From: Pseudomonas anguilliseptica
GTDB lineage: Bacteria > Pseudomonadota > Gammaproteobacteria > Pseudomonadales > Pseudomonadaceae
Direction: 5' to 3'
Length of the DNA: 64,000 bases
Assembly: GCF_900105355.1 (NCBI RefSeq)
Contig: NZ_FNSC01000002.1
Span: 1 to 64,000 of the forward strand
Made by a program: the position numbers and the translations under genes. This document shows, piece after piece, positions 16,609-26,247 of the stretch. The notes beneath the pieces were generated by a model that saw only the letters and a program-made list of their open reading frames with translations, had not been told where the DNA came from and searched no databases. The stretch's first letter is position 1. The number at the start of each line of letters is the position of its first letter.

Positions 16609-17277
16609 ATGCAATCAAATCAACTTATTGGGCTCATCAAATTTTTTAGAAATGAAGAGTTTTTGGATAAATTAGTCAATGGAACCTTCTATTGCACACC
16701 ACCTGAGGTTTACAGGCTGGATGAACAAAAAGGGATTTCTGATAAATTTGAAAGTTGTAACTTTTCTTACAGAAAGAGTAGAAAAGATGATGAAATAATT
16801 TTACATATAAATGATCGTAGAATAACAGAACACACTTCGTTAACAGTTCGTAATAAAGCCGATAAAGATTCATGGATGCATTGTTGGTTTAGCTTAAGGT
16901 TACCTCAAAACGAGAAGTCGTTAGATCAATTAAAACTTGATATAGTGAGAATGAAACGTGAATTTGGGGAGCTATTTGCTTTCATACCGGCTCCATCTAT
17001 AGCCGGCTTCCTTGATCTTATAGAAGAGCTCAGCCCTTTACCTATGGTTTGTGATGAGGTGGAATATAGTGCAGATAAGTCGCATTGGGGAAGTCTATGT
17101 AAATCAATAGATTATTCCTACCAGCGAGAGTTCCGTCTTTTATTCGGTGAATGTAATACCCATGAAACTGAATTTCTCGTATTCTCAGATCCAAATAAAT
17201 TTTCAAATATTATTCTTAAAAATCCAGAATTAAAAATAAAAAATAAAGATAACTCTATAACATGGCTAGAGATTTAG
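16609..17277 (+). CDS. Cassette 2: AT-rich protein of unknown function
   Basis: 222 residues; start ATG 16609 chosen for the AAGGAGG site at 16598. The protein begins MQSNQLIGLIKFFRNEEFLD and contains GTFYCTPPEVYRLDEQKG, SWMHCWFSLRLPQNEKSLDQ and SYQREFRLLFGECNTHETEF. The layout (FL-x-KL-x-x-GTFYC-x-PP, then a late YQ-x-EFR) resembles other small DUF2971-like proteins, but I cannot assign it firmly. GC content is far below the chromosome, a sign of foreign origin. The stop TAG is 2 bases before attC2. Confidence 0.75.
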   Translation: MQSNQLIGLIKFFRNEEFLDKLVNGTFYCTPPEVYRLDEQKGISDKFESCNFSYRKSRKDDEIILHINDRRITEHTSLTVRNKADKDSWMHCWFSLRLPQNEKSLDQLKLDIVRMKREFGELFAFIPAPSIAGFLDLIEELSPLPMVCDEVEYSADKSHWGSLCKSIDYSYQREFRLLFGECNTHETEFLVFSDPNKFSNIILKNPELKIKNKDNSITWLEI

Positions 17278-17278
17278 C

Positions 17279-17385
17279 ACATAACAAGTTAATCAACTGG
17301 GCGTATTACGGTTGTCATCGTTTTTGCAAAAGAAAAAGACGCAAAAACAACACTAACCTACACGCCAGTTATTAAGGCGTTGGGC
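17279..17385 (+). repeat. attC2 (107 bp)
   Basis: R'' ACATAAC (17279-17285) is the complement of the TTATGT with which cassette 2 begins, as expected for a cassette excised and inserted as a circle. R' is GTTGGGC (17379-17385). The arms AACTGGGCG...CGCCAGTT pair. A longer, VCR-like attC. Confidence 0.88.
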
Positions 17386-17412
17386 ACAGCAATTGAATCC
17401 AGGTAACTAAAG

Positions 17413-17793
17413 ATGAAATACAACCACATTGGCATTCCTACAACGGAACGGTTCGAAGGCGAGATCGATCTACCTCACTTGAAGATGACGGTTAGCGACC
17501 ACCTCAACAATCCGTTTGGCATCCAGTGGCAAAGATACTGGGCGGATGCCCCATACCCCGACTTGGTCAAATCGGTGCCTCATGTCGCTTTCGTGACAGA
17601 TGATCTGTCTACCGCGATTGAAGGGCAGAAAATCCTGATTGCTCCCAATAGCCCAAGCGAAGGATTGACGGTAGCTTTTATCGAAGTAAATGGTGCCCCG
17701 GTTGAATTGATGCAATATGACAAAGAGCGCCCAACCCATCATTCCACCGGACCTGCGCAAACAGCCGCGCAGGCCGGTGAATTCAAACGTTAG
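17413..17793 (+). CDS. Cassette 3: VOC/glyoxalase-fold protein reading into attC3
   Basis: 126 residues: MKYNHIGIPTTERFEGEIDL, MTVSDHLNNPFGIQWQRYW, PHVAFVTDDLSTAIEGQ and VAFIEVNGAPVELMQYDKE, the beta-alpha-beta pattern of vicinal-oxygen-chelate proteins, with H, E and other possible metal ligands. The natural domain ends near ELMQYDKERP; the last 19 residues (THHSTGPAQTAAQAGEFKR) are translated attC3, and the TAG stop is formed by the recombined R' core. The stop thus depends on which cassette follows. Substrate unknown. Confidence 0.82.
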   Translation: MKYNHIGIPTTERFEGEIDLPHLKMTVSDHLNNPFGIQWQRYWADAPYPDLVKSVPHVAFVTDDLSTAIEGQKILIAPNSPSEGLTVAFIEVNGAPVELMQYDKERPTHHSTGPAQTAAQAGEFKR

Positions 17794-17795
17794 GC
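17729..17795 (+). repeat. attC3 (67 bp)
   Basis: R'' GCCCAAC (17729-17735) complements the TTGGGC start of cassette 3; R' is GTTAGGC (17789-17795). Internal arms CACCGGACCTGCGC and GCGCAGGCCGGTG pair. Last site of the rightward array. It is followed by CAATGACCGCTATGGGTCG, which is shared with the flank of attC7. Confidence 0.88.
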
Positions 17796-17859
17796 AATGA
17801 CCGCTATGGGTCGACAGCAGCCGTTCACGAAGGGGCGGATTCGACCCGGAGCAGACGCT

Positions 17860-17931
17860 CGCTAACGCTCGCATCAGCGGCAAAGTGCACGCGTAGCGGG
17901 CACTTTGTCCGACTGCATGCGCTTGTTAGCC
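17860..17931 (-). repeat. attC4 (72 bp, leftward)
   Basis: In leftward reading R'' GGCTAAC (17925-17931) complements the TTAGCC with which the SnoaL cassette begins (at attC5), and R' is GTTAGCG (17860-17866). Arms AAGCGCATGCAGTCGG...CGCTGATGCGAGCG pair. Last site of the leftward array; only 64 bases separate it from attC3. Confidence 0.85.
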
Positions 17932-18306
17932 TTGTGCCTCGAAATTGTCTTCGCGTAACTTTGCCGTTCCGTCGGACTGCAAAACCCAAAACTCTCTGGT
18001 GATAACCCCAGAGGCATTGTTCATCTTCCAACCAGACGCTAATACTGCACTGGTGGCATCAATCACTTCTATTTTTGGGTCAATATAATCTACGTCTGAG
18101 AAACCATCATTGATTAGTTTTTGCCAAAAACCTTGAATTTCAGCGGTCCCTGTAAATATGCCGAACGGTTTTGCCTTCATTACAGCATTGTCTTCATACT
18201 GAGCTGCACAACCAGCAGCATCGCCGGAATTAAAAGCATGTTTCCACTTCGCGCTGGCCGCATTTACTGCATCTAAAACAACAGTTTCACTTTCATCTTT
18301 AATCAT
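17926..18306 (-). CDS. Cassette 5: SnoaL/NTF2-fold protein
   Basis: 126 residues, start MIKDESETVVLDAVNAASAK after CTTGGAGAAAATT; a TTG 12 bases upstream is unlikely. Content: WKHAFNSGDAAGCAAQYEDN, AVMKAKPFGIFTGTAEIQGF, WQKLINDGF and a C-terminal REFWVLQSDGTAKLREDNFE. This is the SnoaL-like/DUF4440 cone fold, used by hydrolases, isomerases and many orphan proteins; the reaction is not predictable. The stop TAA lies inside R'' of attC4. Confidence 0.82.
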   Translation of the reverse strand: MIKDESETVVLDAVNAASAKWKHAFNSGDAAGCAAQYEDNAVMKAKPFGIFTGTAEIQGFWQKLINDGFSDVDYIDPKIEVIDATSAVLASGWKMNNASGVITREFWVLQSDGTAKLREDNFEAQG

Positions 18307-18346
18307 AATTTTCTCCAAGTAAAAAAGGTTATGCGCCTTTAATAGA

Positions 18347-18445
18347 GGCTAACGCCCAATTAACAGGCAAAAAATTGTTAGCTAAAATGGCGACGAAGGA
18401 GCAAAAGCCAACTGTTTTTTGTCCTTGTTGAATTGCTTGTTATAT
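18347..18445 (-). repeat. attC5 (99 bp, leftward, VCR-like)
   Basis: Leftward R'' ATATAAC (18439-18445) followed by AAGCAATTCAACAAGGAC resembles Vibrio cholerae VCR sites, and R' is GTTAGCC (18347-18353). It separates the methyltransferase cassette from the SnoaL cassette. Confidence 0.88.
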
Positions 18446-19096
18446 TTTTTGTGCGTAGAAAATAGCAACACAACCTACAATCGTTATGTTTACGTTTTGA
18501 AAATACTGGTTAAGTGATGACTCTAAGCTTGGTAAGTCATCAGAGGAATTATCAAAAATACCTTTTTTATTATATAAAGCCATTAATTTACCAGCAAAAT
18601 AACCATAATTTGAGTCCTTGCCTAAAATGGTACTACCAAATAATACACCTTTATCATTGAGTAGCTTCTCTAGGTGTTTAAACATAATACCTTTTTCTTG
18701 CAAACATCCTGGGAGACAATGCAGTAAATAGTTAACACTTATAGAATCGAATTTTTCACACTGAGTGTTTAATGGCTCTAATGCGTTACCACAGTATATC
18801 TCAGGATTGAACCTGCTAATGCGAGTAGCAGCAGCGTTTAAGCTATTCATATTCAGATCTAATAATGCAACTCTTCTTTCAATGTTAGATAAACATTTAT
18901 CAAGGTAATATCCGGAACCAACACCAACATCAAGATGATTTACAGTTGAATGGTTTTTAAATGTATCTCTCAGTTTATTGGTTGGGCACTTCCACAAAAA
19001 AGAATTTGAAAATCCAAGAACCCACAAGTCATAAATAGAAAGTGTATTTTTTGTATATACTGCCTGACCCGCTTCAACACTTTGATTGATTTTCAT
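18440..19096 (-). CDS. Cassette 6: class I SAM-dependent methyltransferase
   Basis: 218 residues from MKINQSVEAGQAVYTKNTLS; the longer open frame upstream to 19192 is translated attC6 and is rejected. SAM-binding motif I is VNHLDVGVGSGYYLDKC near residue 60, motif II RVALLDLNMNSLNAA, then FDSISVNYLLHCLPG and GVLFGSTILGKD. A Rossmann methyltransferase of UbiE/MPBQ type with a small-molecule substrate that cannot be named. AT-rich. Its stop TAA is inside R'' of attC5. Confidence 0.85.
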   Translation of the reverse strand: MKINQSVEAGQAVYTKNTLSIYDLWVLGFSNSFLWKCPTNKLRDTFKNHSTVNHLDVGVGSGYYLDKCLSNIERRVALLDLNMNSLNAAATRISRFNPEIYCGNALEPLNTQCEKFDSISVNYLLHCLPGCLQEKGIMFKHLEKLLNDKGVLFGSTILGKDSNYGYFAGKLMALYNKKGIFDNSSDDLPSLESSLNQYFQNVNITIVGCVAIFYAQKI

Positions 19097-19109
19097 AAAT
19101 GTCCTAAAA

Positions 19110-19172
19110 ACATAACGTTTGGTTAAGGGGCGGGCTTTAGCCCGTCCCAGTGAGCGAAGCGAACGGTTTGAG
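19110..19172 (-). repeat. attC6, truncated (leftward)
   Basis: Leftward R' GTTATGT (19110-19116) and most of the palindrome (CGTTCGCTTCGCTCACTGGG, CCCGCCCCTTAACC) match attC1, but the R'' half is missing. The sequence changes near 19172 into GGCAATCGGGGACAGACC, so the array head was cut off by a rearrangement. Confidence 0.85.
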
Positions 19173-19258
19173 GGCAATCGGGGACAGACCACGATTAATT
19201 TCTAGCAAGCCCGAGTAAACTGGGGACAAACCACGGTTTTTTCCCAGGCATAACCCCA

Positions 19259-19286
19259 AAACACCGGCCTTGCGCCGGTGTTTTTC
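19259..19286. terminator. Rho-independent terminator
   Basis: ACACCGGC and GCCGGTGT form an 8-bp stem followed by TTTTT, in a 137-base non-coding stretch between attC6 and IS5 copy C. The gene it served is no longer recognisable. Confidence 0.7.
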
Positions 19287-19973
19287 TATCTGCCGGCCTA
19301 TTGTTTCAAGGATCCTCTGAAGTAGCCATGCATTTCTGGCTGACGTCAGCCTCTGCTGATTTCGAAAGTGATAAATCGATCAAAAACGATCAGATTACCG
19401 GCTCATTTCTGTGTTTTTAGCCGCCGCGAGCACCTCGCGGCAGCCATTTCCAGCATTACGGGCGCACCTCTCCTGCATTCGTCAGTAAATGTCGGCGCGC
19501 CATCCACAGATTTGACAGCGCGAATAAAGTCACCAGTTGCGCCGTGTTTTTGACCAGGCCACGGAAGCGCGTCTTCACATAACCGAACTGACGCTTGATC
19601 ACCCGAAACGGATGCTCGACCTTGGCTCGCACTTGGGCCTTGGCCTTCTCGATTTTGCGCTTGGCTTTGTACAGCGCGCTGCGCTTACCGAGTTTCTTGT
19701 AAGTGCTACGCCGTGCTGCAACCTGCCAGATCACTTGACGGCCCTCATGCTCGGGGCGCTTCTCGACACCGGTATATCCGGCATCGGCCCCCACCATGTT
19801 TTCCTCGCCGTGCAGCAGCTTATCGACCTGGGTGACATCCGCCACGTTGGCGGCAGTACCCACCACGCTGTGCACCAAGCCAGACTCGTCATCCACCCCG
19901 ATGTGCGCCTTCATGCCGAAGTAATACGTAAGCGCTCCATAGACCCCACCTCCCTCTGGAGAGGTTTTGCGTT

Positions 19974-21530
19974 TTACAGTGGCGTCGTTGGTTGGCAGTT
20001 CCAAGGCAGCAGCGCTTCGTAGGCTTCAACGCTGTTGGCCAGCGGCAGGCGTTCGAGGACATGGCGCAGCCAGGCGTAGGGCTCCTGGCCATTGGTCTTG
20101 GCGGTTTCCACCAGGCTGTAGAGTTGGGCGCTGGCGGTCGCGCCTTTCGGCGTGTCGCTGAACAGCCAGTTCTTGCGACCTATGACGAAGGGCCGGATCG
20201 CGCGCTCGGCAGCGTTGTTATCGATCGGCAGGTGGCCAGCCTCGATGTAGCGTTCGAGTCGGCTCCAGTTGCTCGCCAGGTAGTTCACTGCTTTGCCCAG
20301 GGCATTCTGCGCCGTGACCTGCGGCTGGGTTTTCTCCAGCCAGGTCTTGAGCTGATCGAGGAGCGGTAGGCTGTGCTGCTGGCGGCCCCGGTAGCGCTGT
20401 TCATCGCTGGCATCCTTAAGTTCGCGCTCGATGCCGTAGAGCTTGTTGATCATCCCCAACGCGATGTCGGCACGCCCGGTTTTGCCCTTCGGTTGCACCT
20501 TTTGCGCTTCGACGAACTTGCGCCGCGCATGCGCCCAGCAGGCCAGGCGCTCAACACCTTGTTGTGCGGCCACGGCGTTGTAGCCGGCGTAATCGTCGGT
20601 CATCAGGTAGCCGCGATAACCGTCGAGCAGGCGCAGCGGCACCTCCTGCGCGCGGCTGGTTGTGTAGTCGAAGAGGATCACCGGTTTGCCAGGCGGGCCA
20701 CCGGTCTGCACCCACATCCAGGAGTGGCTGCTCGGATCGCGCCCAGGCTCCTTGAGCACCTGCACGCGGGTTTCATCGCAGTGGATCACCGGACTGTCCA
20801 GCAGCCTGTCGCGCATCAGGTTGAGCAACGGTTGTAGCAGTTCGCCGCACTGGATCACCCAGCGCGCCAGGGTCTGCCGGGGGATGTCGATGCCATGGCG
20901 ACTGAGCATCTTTTCGAAGCGATACAGTGGGATGCCGTCGGCGTATTTGCTGGTCAGCAGCATCGCCAGCACGCTCGGGCTGGCCAGGCTTTTCTCGATC
21001 AGTTGGGCCGGCTTGTCAGCGGTGACCGGCGCGCTTTCGCAGGCCTTGCAGGCATAGGTCTTGCGAATGTGGCGGATCACCTGAACCTGCATCGGGATGA
21101 TTTCCAGCTGCTCGCTGGTTTCTTCGCCGATGGCCTGCTTGCGGCAACCGCATTCGCAGGTCAGTTCGTGTTCGGGCAGTTCGTGGATGACCTCGACACG
21201 CGGTAGTTCGGCCGGTAACGGCTTGCGCTTGCCGCGGCGCTTGGTCGGCGCAACGACTTCTTCCTCGACCTCAGCGGCCGGAGCTTCAGCCGCCGCTTCG
21301 GCCAGGCTTTCCGCTTCGTTGAACATCTCTAGCTGCGGTGAATCCGGGTCGCTGCTCTGCTCGGATTTACGGCCGAACAGGCGCTGGATCAACAGCGCGT
21401 TTTGTTCGCGCAGGCGCTCGATCTGCCCATCCTTGTCCTTGGCCAATTCCTGCGCCGACGACAACACCTCAGCGAGCAATTGCTTGAGCGCGGCGGGGTC
21501 ATCAGGAAGGGTTTCGGGCACAGAAATCAT
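19974..21530 (-). CDS. tnpC: IS66 transposase TnpC (copy 2)
   Basis: 518 residues with [23 protein letters not shown] and [12 protein letters not shown] catalytic segments. Same protein sequence as copies 3-5. Confidence 0.94.
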   Translation of the reverse strand: MISVPETLPDDPAALKQLLAEVLSSAQELAKDKDGQIERLREQNALLIQRLFGRKSEQSSDPDSPQLEMFNEAESLAEAAAEAPAAEVEEEVVAPTKRRGKRKPLPAELPRVEVIHELPEHELTCECGCRKQAIGEETSEQLEIIPMQVQVIRHIRKTYACKACESAPVTADKPAQLIEKSLASPSVLAMLLTSKYADGIPLYRFEKMLSRHGIDIPRQTLARWVIQCGELLQPLLNLMRDRLLDSPVIHCDETRVQVLKEPGRDPSSHSWMWVQTGGPPGKPVILFDYTTSRAQEVPLRLLDGYRGYLMTDDYAGYNAVAAQQGVERLACWAHARRKFVEAQKVQPKGKTGRADIALGMINKLYGIERELKDASDEQRYRGRQQHSLPLLDQLKTWLEKTQPQVTAQNALGKAVNYLASNWSRLERYIEAGHLPIDNNAAERAIRPFVIGRKNWLFSDTPKGATASAQLYSLVETAKTNGQEPYAWLRHVLERLPLANSVEAYEALLPWNCQPTTPL

Positions 21531-21548
21531 GCCGTGGATTATACCGGC

Positions 21549-21908
21549 TCAGGTGACGAACCTAGGGGTCAAAACCTGGTGCGGCCGGTTGCGCCACAGG
21601 TCGATACCGTCCAACAACCAGTTCAACTCCTGGGCCGTCAGCACGATCGCATCTTCGCCAGGTTCCGGATGCGACTTGAAGCGTTCAGCCTCCAATCGCT
21701 TGAGCCACAGGCAAAAGCCGTTGCGCTCCCAATACAAAATCTTCACCCGGCTGCGCGCGCGGTTGAGGAAGACGAACAGCACCGGGTCGAACACCGCCAC
21801 CTTGATATCCAGCTCGACCAGGGCGGCCAGGCCATCGATGGATTTTCGGAAATCCACCGGCTTGGGGTATAGATAGACTTTTTCGACTTTGGCGTCGGGG
21901 CGCATCAT
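21549..21908 (-). CDS. tnpB: IS66 accessory protein TnpB (copy 2)
   Basis: 119 residues, PKPVDFRKSIDGLAALV signature; identical to the other copies, 18 bases upstream of tnpC. Confidence 0.92.
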   Translation of the reverse strand: MMRPDAKVEKVYLYPKPVDFRKSIDGLAALVELDIKVAVFDPVLFVFLNRARSRVKILYWERNGFCLWLKRLEAERFKSHPEPGEDAIVLTAQELNWLLDGIDLWRNRPHQVLTPRFVT

Positions 21909-22573
21909 GACGGCTGGCTCCAGAAAGAAATTGGAGCTCAGCATTGGCTGGCCTGCGGATCATTTGTAGATGAGGTTTATGGAGCGCTTACAGTAATACT
22001 GATTGCCTTTCTTGGTTGAGTGCATCTCAGGGTCACGCTTACCGTTCTTGTTCTTGGTTGAACTCGGCGCGTTGATCAGCGTGGCATCGACGATGGTGCC
22101 TTGGCGCAGCGACAAACCACGGTCACCCAGGTAGCCATTGATCACGGCCAGGATGCCGGCAGCCAGTTCGTGTTTTTCCAGCAAGCGGCGGAAGTTGAGG
22201 ATGGTGGTTTCGTCAGGAATGCGCTCCAGAGTCAGCCCGGCAAACTGGCGTAGGATGGTGGTCTCGTACAGCGCCTCTTCCATCGCCGGATCGCTGTAAC
22301 CGAACCAGTTTTGCATCAGATGCACTCGCAGCATCGCCATCAGCGGATAGGACGGTCGGCCGCCTTCACCCTTTGGATAATGCGGCTCGATCAAAGCGAT
22401 CAACCCTTTCCATGGCACTACCCGATCCATCTCGATCAGGAACAATTCTTTGCGGGTCTGCTTGCGCTTGCCGGCGTACTCGGCGTCGGCGAAGGTCATC
22501 TGCTTCATCGGAAAACTCGGCGGGTGGAGTGCGGATATTTTGCCAAAATCAGGAAGTCTTTTTCAGACCATCC

Positions 22574-22725
22574 TAAACAATGCGCGCGCTGATGGCACTT
22601 TGATATTGGTTTGTTCGTGATGTGATGCGCATCACGCTTTGTCGGCTGTTTATGTATCCTGCGTCAAGCGCGTCGCCTCTTCGTTGTTCTAAGTCACTAG
22701 CCCAGCCTGAAAGGAATTTCATTTA
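22574..22725 (+). promoter_or_regulatory. Leader of the type I secretion operon
   Basis: This 152-base gap holds GTGATGTGATGCGCATCACG (22618-22637), an imperfect palindrome with outer arms CGTGATG/CATCACG-like symmetry, and AAAGGAA before the lapE ATG. It is the likely promoter region. IS5 copy C ends just upstream, so distal regulatory sequence may have been displaced. Confidence 0.4.
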
Positions 22726-24069
22726 ATGCGCTTTTTTGCACTGTTCCCTCTTGCTCTTGCGGTATCGATGGCTGCTCATGGCCAAACGCTTAATGAGGCC
22801 ATGCAAAGTGCCCTTGAGGTGCATCCGGAGGTTCAGGCTGGGATTCATGCGCGTTTGTCGGTTGAAGAACAGATGAAAGCCGCTAAAGGCGGTTACCTGC
22901 CGCGAGTTGATCTGTTGGCAGGTTATGGCCGTGAAGGCACCGACAGCCCAGGCACTCGTGGGCAGAATCACAATACTGAAACCCTGACTCGCGGTGAGTC
23001 TAGCCTGCGTTTGCAGCAGATGGTGTTTGACGGCTTTGCTACCAGCAGTGAAGTCGGTCGCCAGCGTGCCACGGTAAATGCACGTGCCTATGAATTGCTG
23101 GGCACTTCCGAGCGTACCGCGCTGACGGTGGCACAGGTTTATCTGGATGTGCTGACCCGTCAGGAACTGGTGCGTCTGGCCGAGAGCAACCTGGCCAGCC
23201 ACGAACGTATTTATGACCAGATCACCCTGCGTAGCCAGAGTGGAGTAGGGCGCACGGCTGACCTCGATCAGGCCGAGGCGCGTCTGGCCCAGGCCCGTAA
23301 CAACCTGATTACCGAACAGACCAACCTGGCGGATGCACGGGTCAACTATTTCAGCGTGGTTGGTCGTGATGCCAGCGAGTTGAGCCCGCCGCCCGGTTTG
23401 GCGGGTCATCTGCCGGAAAGCCTGCCAGCAGCGCGCCAGGAAATGCTCGCCAACAACCCGTTCCTGAGTTCGGCCGAGGCCGATGTGCAGGCCAGTGAGC
23501 AGCAGTACGAAGCCGCTAAGTCGAGTTTTTACCCGCGCTTTGATGCCGAGCTGTCGCGCGGTATGGACAACAATGTCGATGGCGTCAGCGGTCATAGCAA
23601 CGAGTGGCAGGCCATGCTGCGCATGCGCTACAACCTGTTCGCCGGTGGCAGCAACAAGGCCGATCTGCAGTCCAAGGCCTATCAGACCAATCAGGCCATG
23701 GACATTCGCAACAACGCTCTACGCGTATTAAATGAAGACCTTGGCCTGGCCTGGAATGCCTTGGAGAATGCTCGCCAGCAGTTGCCGATTGCCCAACAGT
23801 ACGTTGACTACAGCAGCCGCGTGCGCGAGTCCTATCAGAAGCAGTTCAGTTTGGGCGACCGTACCCTGCTGGATTTGCTCGACAGTGAAAACGAGTTGTT
23901 TACCGCTTCGCGCCGTCTTGAGGAAGTGCGTTACACCGAGCTGTTTACTCAGTACCGGATCAAGGCCACCATGGGCTCCCTGCTCAAGAGCCAGGGTGTA
24001 GTCGCGCCAATGGCCGCTGCACCACTGGACGAGATCAAGGCCCAGGCCAACTTGCCGGGTCTGAACTGA
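22726..24069 (+). CDS. lapE: TolC-family outer-membrane secretion protein (LapE-like)
   Basis: 447 residues with a Sec signal (MRFFALFPLALAVSMAAHGQ) and the two-fold outer-membrane efflux repeat: TLNEAMQSALEVHPEVQAGI, RTADLDQAEARLAQARNNLI, then WQAMLRMRYNLFAGGSNKAD and QKQFSLGDRTLLDLLDSENE. These are the hallmarks of AggA/LapE-type channels that export giant RTX adhesins with LapB and LapC. It is first in an operon with a T1SS ABC protein 26 bases downstream. The gene appears intact. The adhesin itself is not in the window. The lap symbol rests on similarity of all three proteins to the Pseudomonas set. Confidence 0.85.
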   Translation: MRFFALFPLALAVSMAAHGQTLNEAMQSALEVHPEVQAGIHARLSVEEQMKAAKGGYLPRVDLLAGYGREGTDSPGTRGQNHNTETLTRGESSLRLQQMVFDGFATSSEVGRQRATVNARAYELLGTSERTALTVAQVYLDVLTRQELVRLAESNLASHERIYDQITLRSQSGVGRTADLDQAEARLAQARNNLITEQTNLADARVNYFSVVGRDASELSPPPGLAGHLPESLPAARQEMLANNPFLSSAEADVQASEQQYEAAKSSFYPRFDAELSRGMDNNVDGVSGHSNEWQAMLRMRYNLFAGGSNKADLQSKAYQTNQAMDIRNNALRVLNEDLGLAWNALENARQQLPIAQQYVDYSSRVRESYQKQFSLGDRTLLDLLDSENELFTASRRLEEVRYTELFTQYRIKATMGSLLKSQGVVAPMAAAPLDEIKAQANLPGLN

Positions 24070-24095
24070 GCCCAGTCGTTGATGAGTAAAACCCA

Positions 24096-26247
24096 GTGGC
24101 AGTAGACCCAAGCCCGATGCAAACCCGTAGCGATCCCCGTGATCGCTACGACGACCCTCTGCTCGACAGCCTGTTGTCGCTGTGTGGGCTGCACCAGAAG
24201 TCGGTAAGCCGCGCCATGCTCACCGCAGGTTTGCCGCTGCCTGAACAGCGTCTGAGTGCCGAATTACTGCCGCGTGCGGCGGCGCGAGCGGGGTTACAGG
24301 GGCGCTGGTTGCGTCGTGGCCTGGAAAAGATTCCGGCCTTGGCCATGCCAGCCTTGCTGCTGCACGATGGTCGCAGCGCCATTCTGCTGGGATGGGATGA
24401 CCAGGGGCGCGCGCATCATGCCCAGCGAAAGCGAGGGCGGCGAAGTGCGCGTCAGTGCCGAGGCGCTGGCCGAGGATTACAGCGGGCGGGTGTTTTTTGC
24501 CCAGCCGCAGCACAAGTTTGATTTCAACCGTGGCGAGCTGATCCCGCGCGCCACCTCCTGGTTTCGCGACACCCTCAAGCGTTCGCGCTGGCTGTATATC
24601 GATGCCATCGCGGCGAGCTTTCTGATCAATCTGATCGGTCTGGCCACGCCGCTGTTTGTGATGAGCGTGTACGACCGCGTGGTGCCCAACCAGGCCGAAG
24701 CCACTCTGTGGGTGTTGGCGATTGGCATCACCGGGGTGTTCTTTTTCGATCTGCTGCTGAAGACCCTGCGCGGCCTGTGTCTCGATCTGGCCGGCAAGAA
24801 GACTGACCTGATCATCTCCGCGACGCTGTTCGAACGCATCGTCGGCATGGCCATGAAGTTTCGCCCGGCGCGGGTCGGCAGCTTTGCGCAGAACATTCAC
24901 GAATTTCAGAGCCTGCGCGACTTTCTCGCCTCGCTGACCCTGGCCAGCGTCATCGATCTGCCGTTTACCCTATTGATTCTCGCGGTAATCGCCATGATCG
25001 GCGGCCATCTGGTGTGGATCCCGGTGCTGGCCTTTCCACTGGTGGCCTTGATCGGCTGGGCCTTGCAGCGCCCGCTGGCCGAGACCATGCAGCGCACCAT
25101 GGCCCTGGCTGGCGAGCGCCAGTCGAGCCTGATCGAGAGCCTGGCCGGGTTGGATGCGGTCAAGGTGAATAACGCCGAGAGCGAGCGCCAGTACCTGTGG
25201 GAACAGACCATCGGCACCCTCAGCCGTTTGGAGCTGCGCGCACGCATGCTCTCCAGCCTGGCGATGAACGCCACCATGCTGCTGCAGCAACTGGCGGGTG
25301 TGGTGGTGATCGTGCTCGGCGTGTACCAGATCATCGACGGCAACCTGAGCATGGGCGGGCTGATTGCCTGTTACATGCTCAGCAGTCGCGCGCTGGGGCC
25401 GTTGACGCAGATTTCCGGCCTACTTACGCGCTATCAACAGGCGCGGGTGACCCTTGAGTCGGTTAACCAGATGATGGAGCTGCCGCAGGAACGCCACGCC
25501 GACGAACGCCCGCTCAAGCGCCAGTCGCTGCAAGGCGCCATCGAGTTCCGCCAGCTGGAATTCCATTACCCGGATCAGCAGCAAGCCGCTCTGTTGGGCA
25601 TCAATTTGGTGGTTCGCCCCGGCGAGAAGATCGGCATTATCGGCCGCAGTGGCTCGGGCAAAAGCTCGCTGGCCAAGCTGGTCGTCGGTCTGTATCAGCC
25701 CGATGGCGGCAGCTTGCTGGTTGATGGTATCGATGTACGCCAGCTGGATGTCAGCGATCTACGCCACAACATCGGCTATGTGCCGCAGGATATTCAGCTG
25801 TTCAGCGGCACCCTGCGCGACAACCTGGTGTCCGGCGCGCGTTATGTCGAAGACGAACTGGTGTTGCAGGCCGCCGAACTGGCTGGCGTGCACGAATTCG
25901 CCCGACTGCATCCGAAAGGCTACGAGCTGCAGGTCGGTGAACGCGGGCAGAACCTGTCTGGCGGTCAGCGGCAGAACGTCGCCCTGGCGCGCGCGCTATT
26001 GCTCGACCCGCCGATTCTGCTGCTTGATGAACCAACCAGTGCCATGGATAACACCGGCGAAGAACGCCTCAAGCAGCGCTTGTCTGCGGTGATTGGCACC
26101 AAGACCCTGCTGCTGGTGACGCACCGCGCCTCGATGCTTAGCCTGGTTGACCGGCTGGTCATTGTCGACCGTGGGCAGATCATCGCCGACGGGCCAAAAA
26201 GTAGTGTGATGGAAGCGCTGAAGAAGGGGCAGATCAGTGTCAGCTAA
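24096..26247 (+). pseudogene. lapB: Type I secretion ABC transporter LapB-like, frameshifted
   Basis: Inner-membrane permease/ATPase for RTX adhesin export. N-terminal C39-like domain without a catalytic Cys (DDPLLDSLLSLCGLHQKSVS, LPRAAARAGLQGRWL), then in another frame membrane helices (AIAASFLINLIGLATPLFVM, VIAMIGGHLVWIPVLAFPLV), Walker A IGIIGRSGSGKSSLAKLVVG, signature NLSGGQRQNVALARALL, Walker B ILLLDEP. The frame changes between LLGWDDQGRA and RIMPSESEGGEV at about 24405-24413, in a GCGCGCGC run, consistent with loss of one GC unit. GTG 24096 gives the N-terminal spacing I recall for LapB. The ATPase half alone is open from 24256. Confidence 0.85.

Larger units (their letters stand above)
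19928..21991 (-). mobile_element. IS66-type element, copy 2 (8-bp duplication AGTAATAC)
   Basis: Identical 2064-bp layout to copy 1, inserted in IS5 copy C. The target duplication AGTAATAC is at 19920-19927 and 21992-21999. Confidence 0.96.
19456..22508 (-). pseudogene. IS5 transposase (copy C), split by IS66
   Basis: The N-terminal part (MKQMTFADAEYAGKRK to STKKGNQYY, 22508 to 21992) and C-terminal part (YYFGMKAHIGVDDESG to GEVRP, down to 19456) are in one frame once IS66 copy 2 and one AGTAATAC are removed. The break is between the first and second catalytic Asp, so no active enzyme is made. Confidence 0.92.
19310..22573 (-). mobile_element. IS5-type element, copy C, interrupted by IS66 copy 2
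   Basis: Ends GGATCCTCTGAAG and (reverse complement) GGATGGTCTGAAAAAG as in copy B. Without the IS66 and one 8-bp duplication the length is 1192 bp. Flanking bases (TCAA left, TAAA right) show no YTAR duplication, so the copy may have arrived by recombination or its flanks have changed. Confidence 0.92.

Noticed and set aside
18440..19192. Methyltransferase start at 19192
   Set aside because: The first 32 codons are translated attC6; the ATG at 19096 begins the recognisable protein and follows the cassette boundary.
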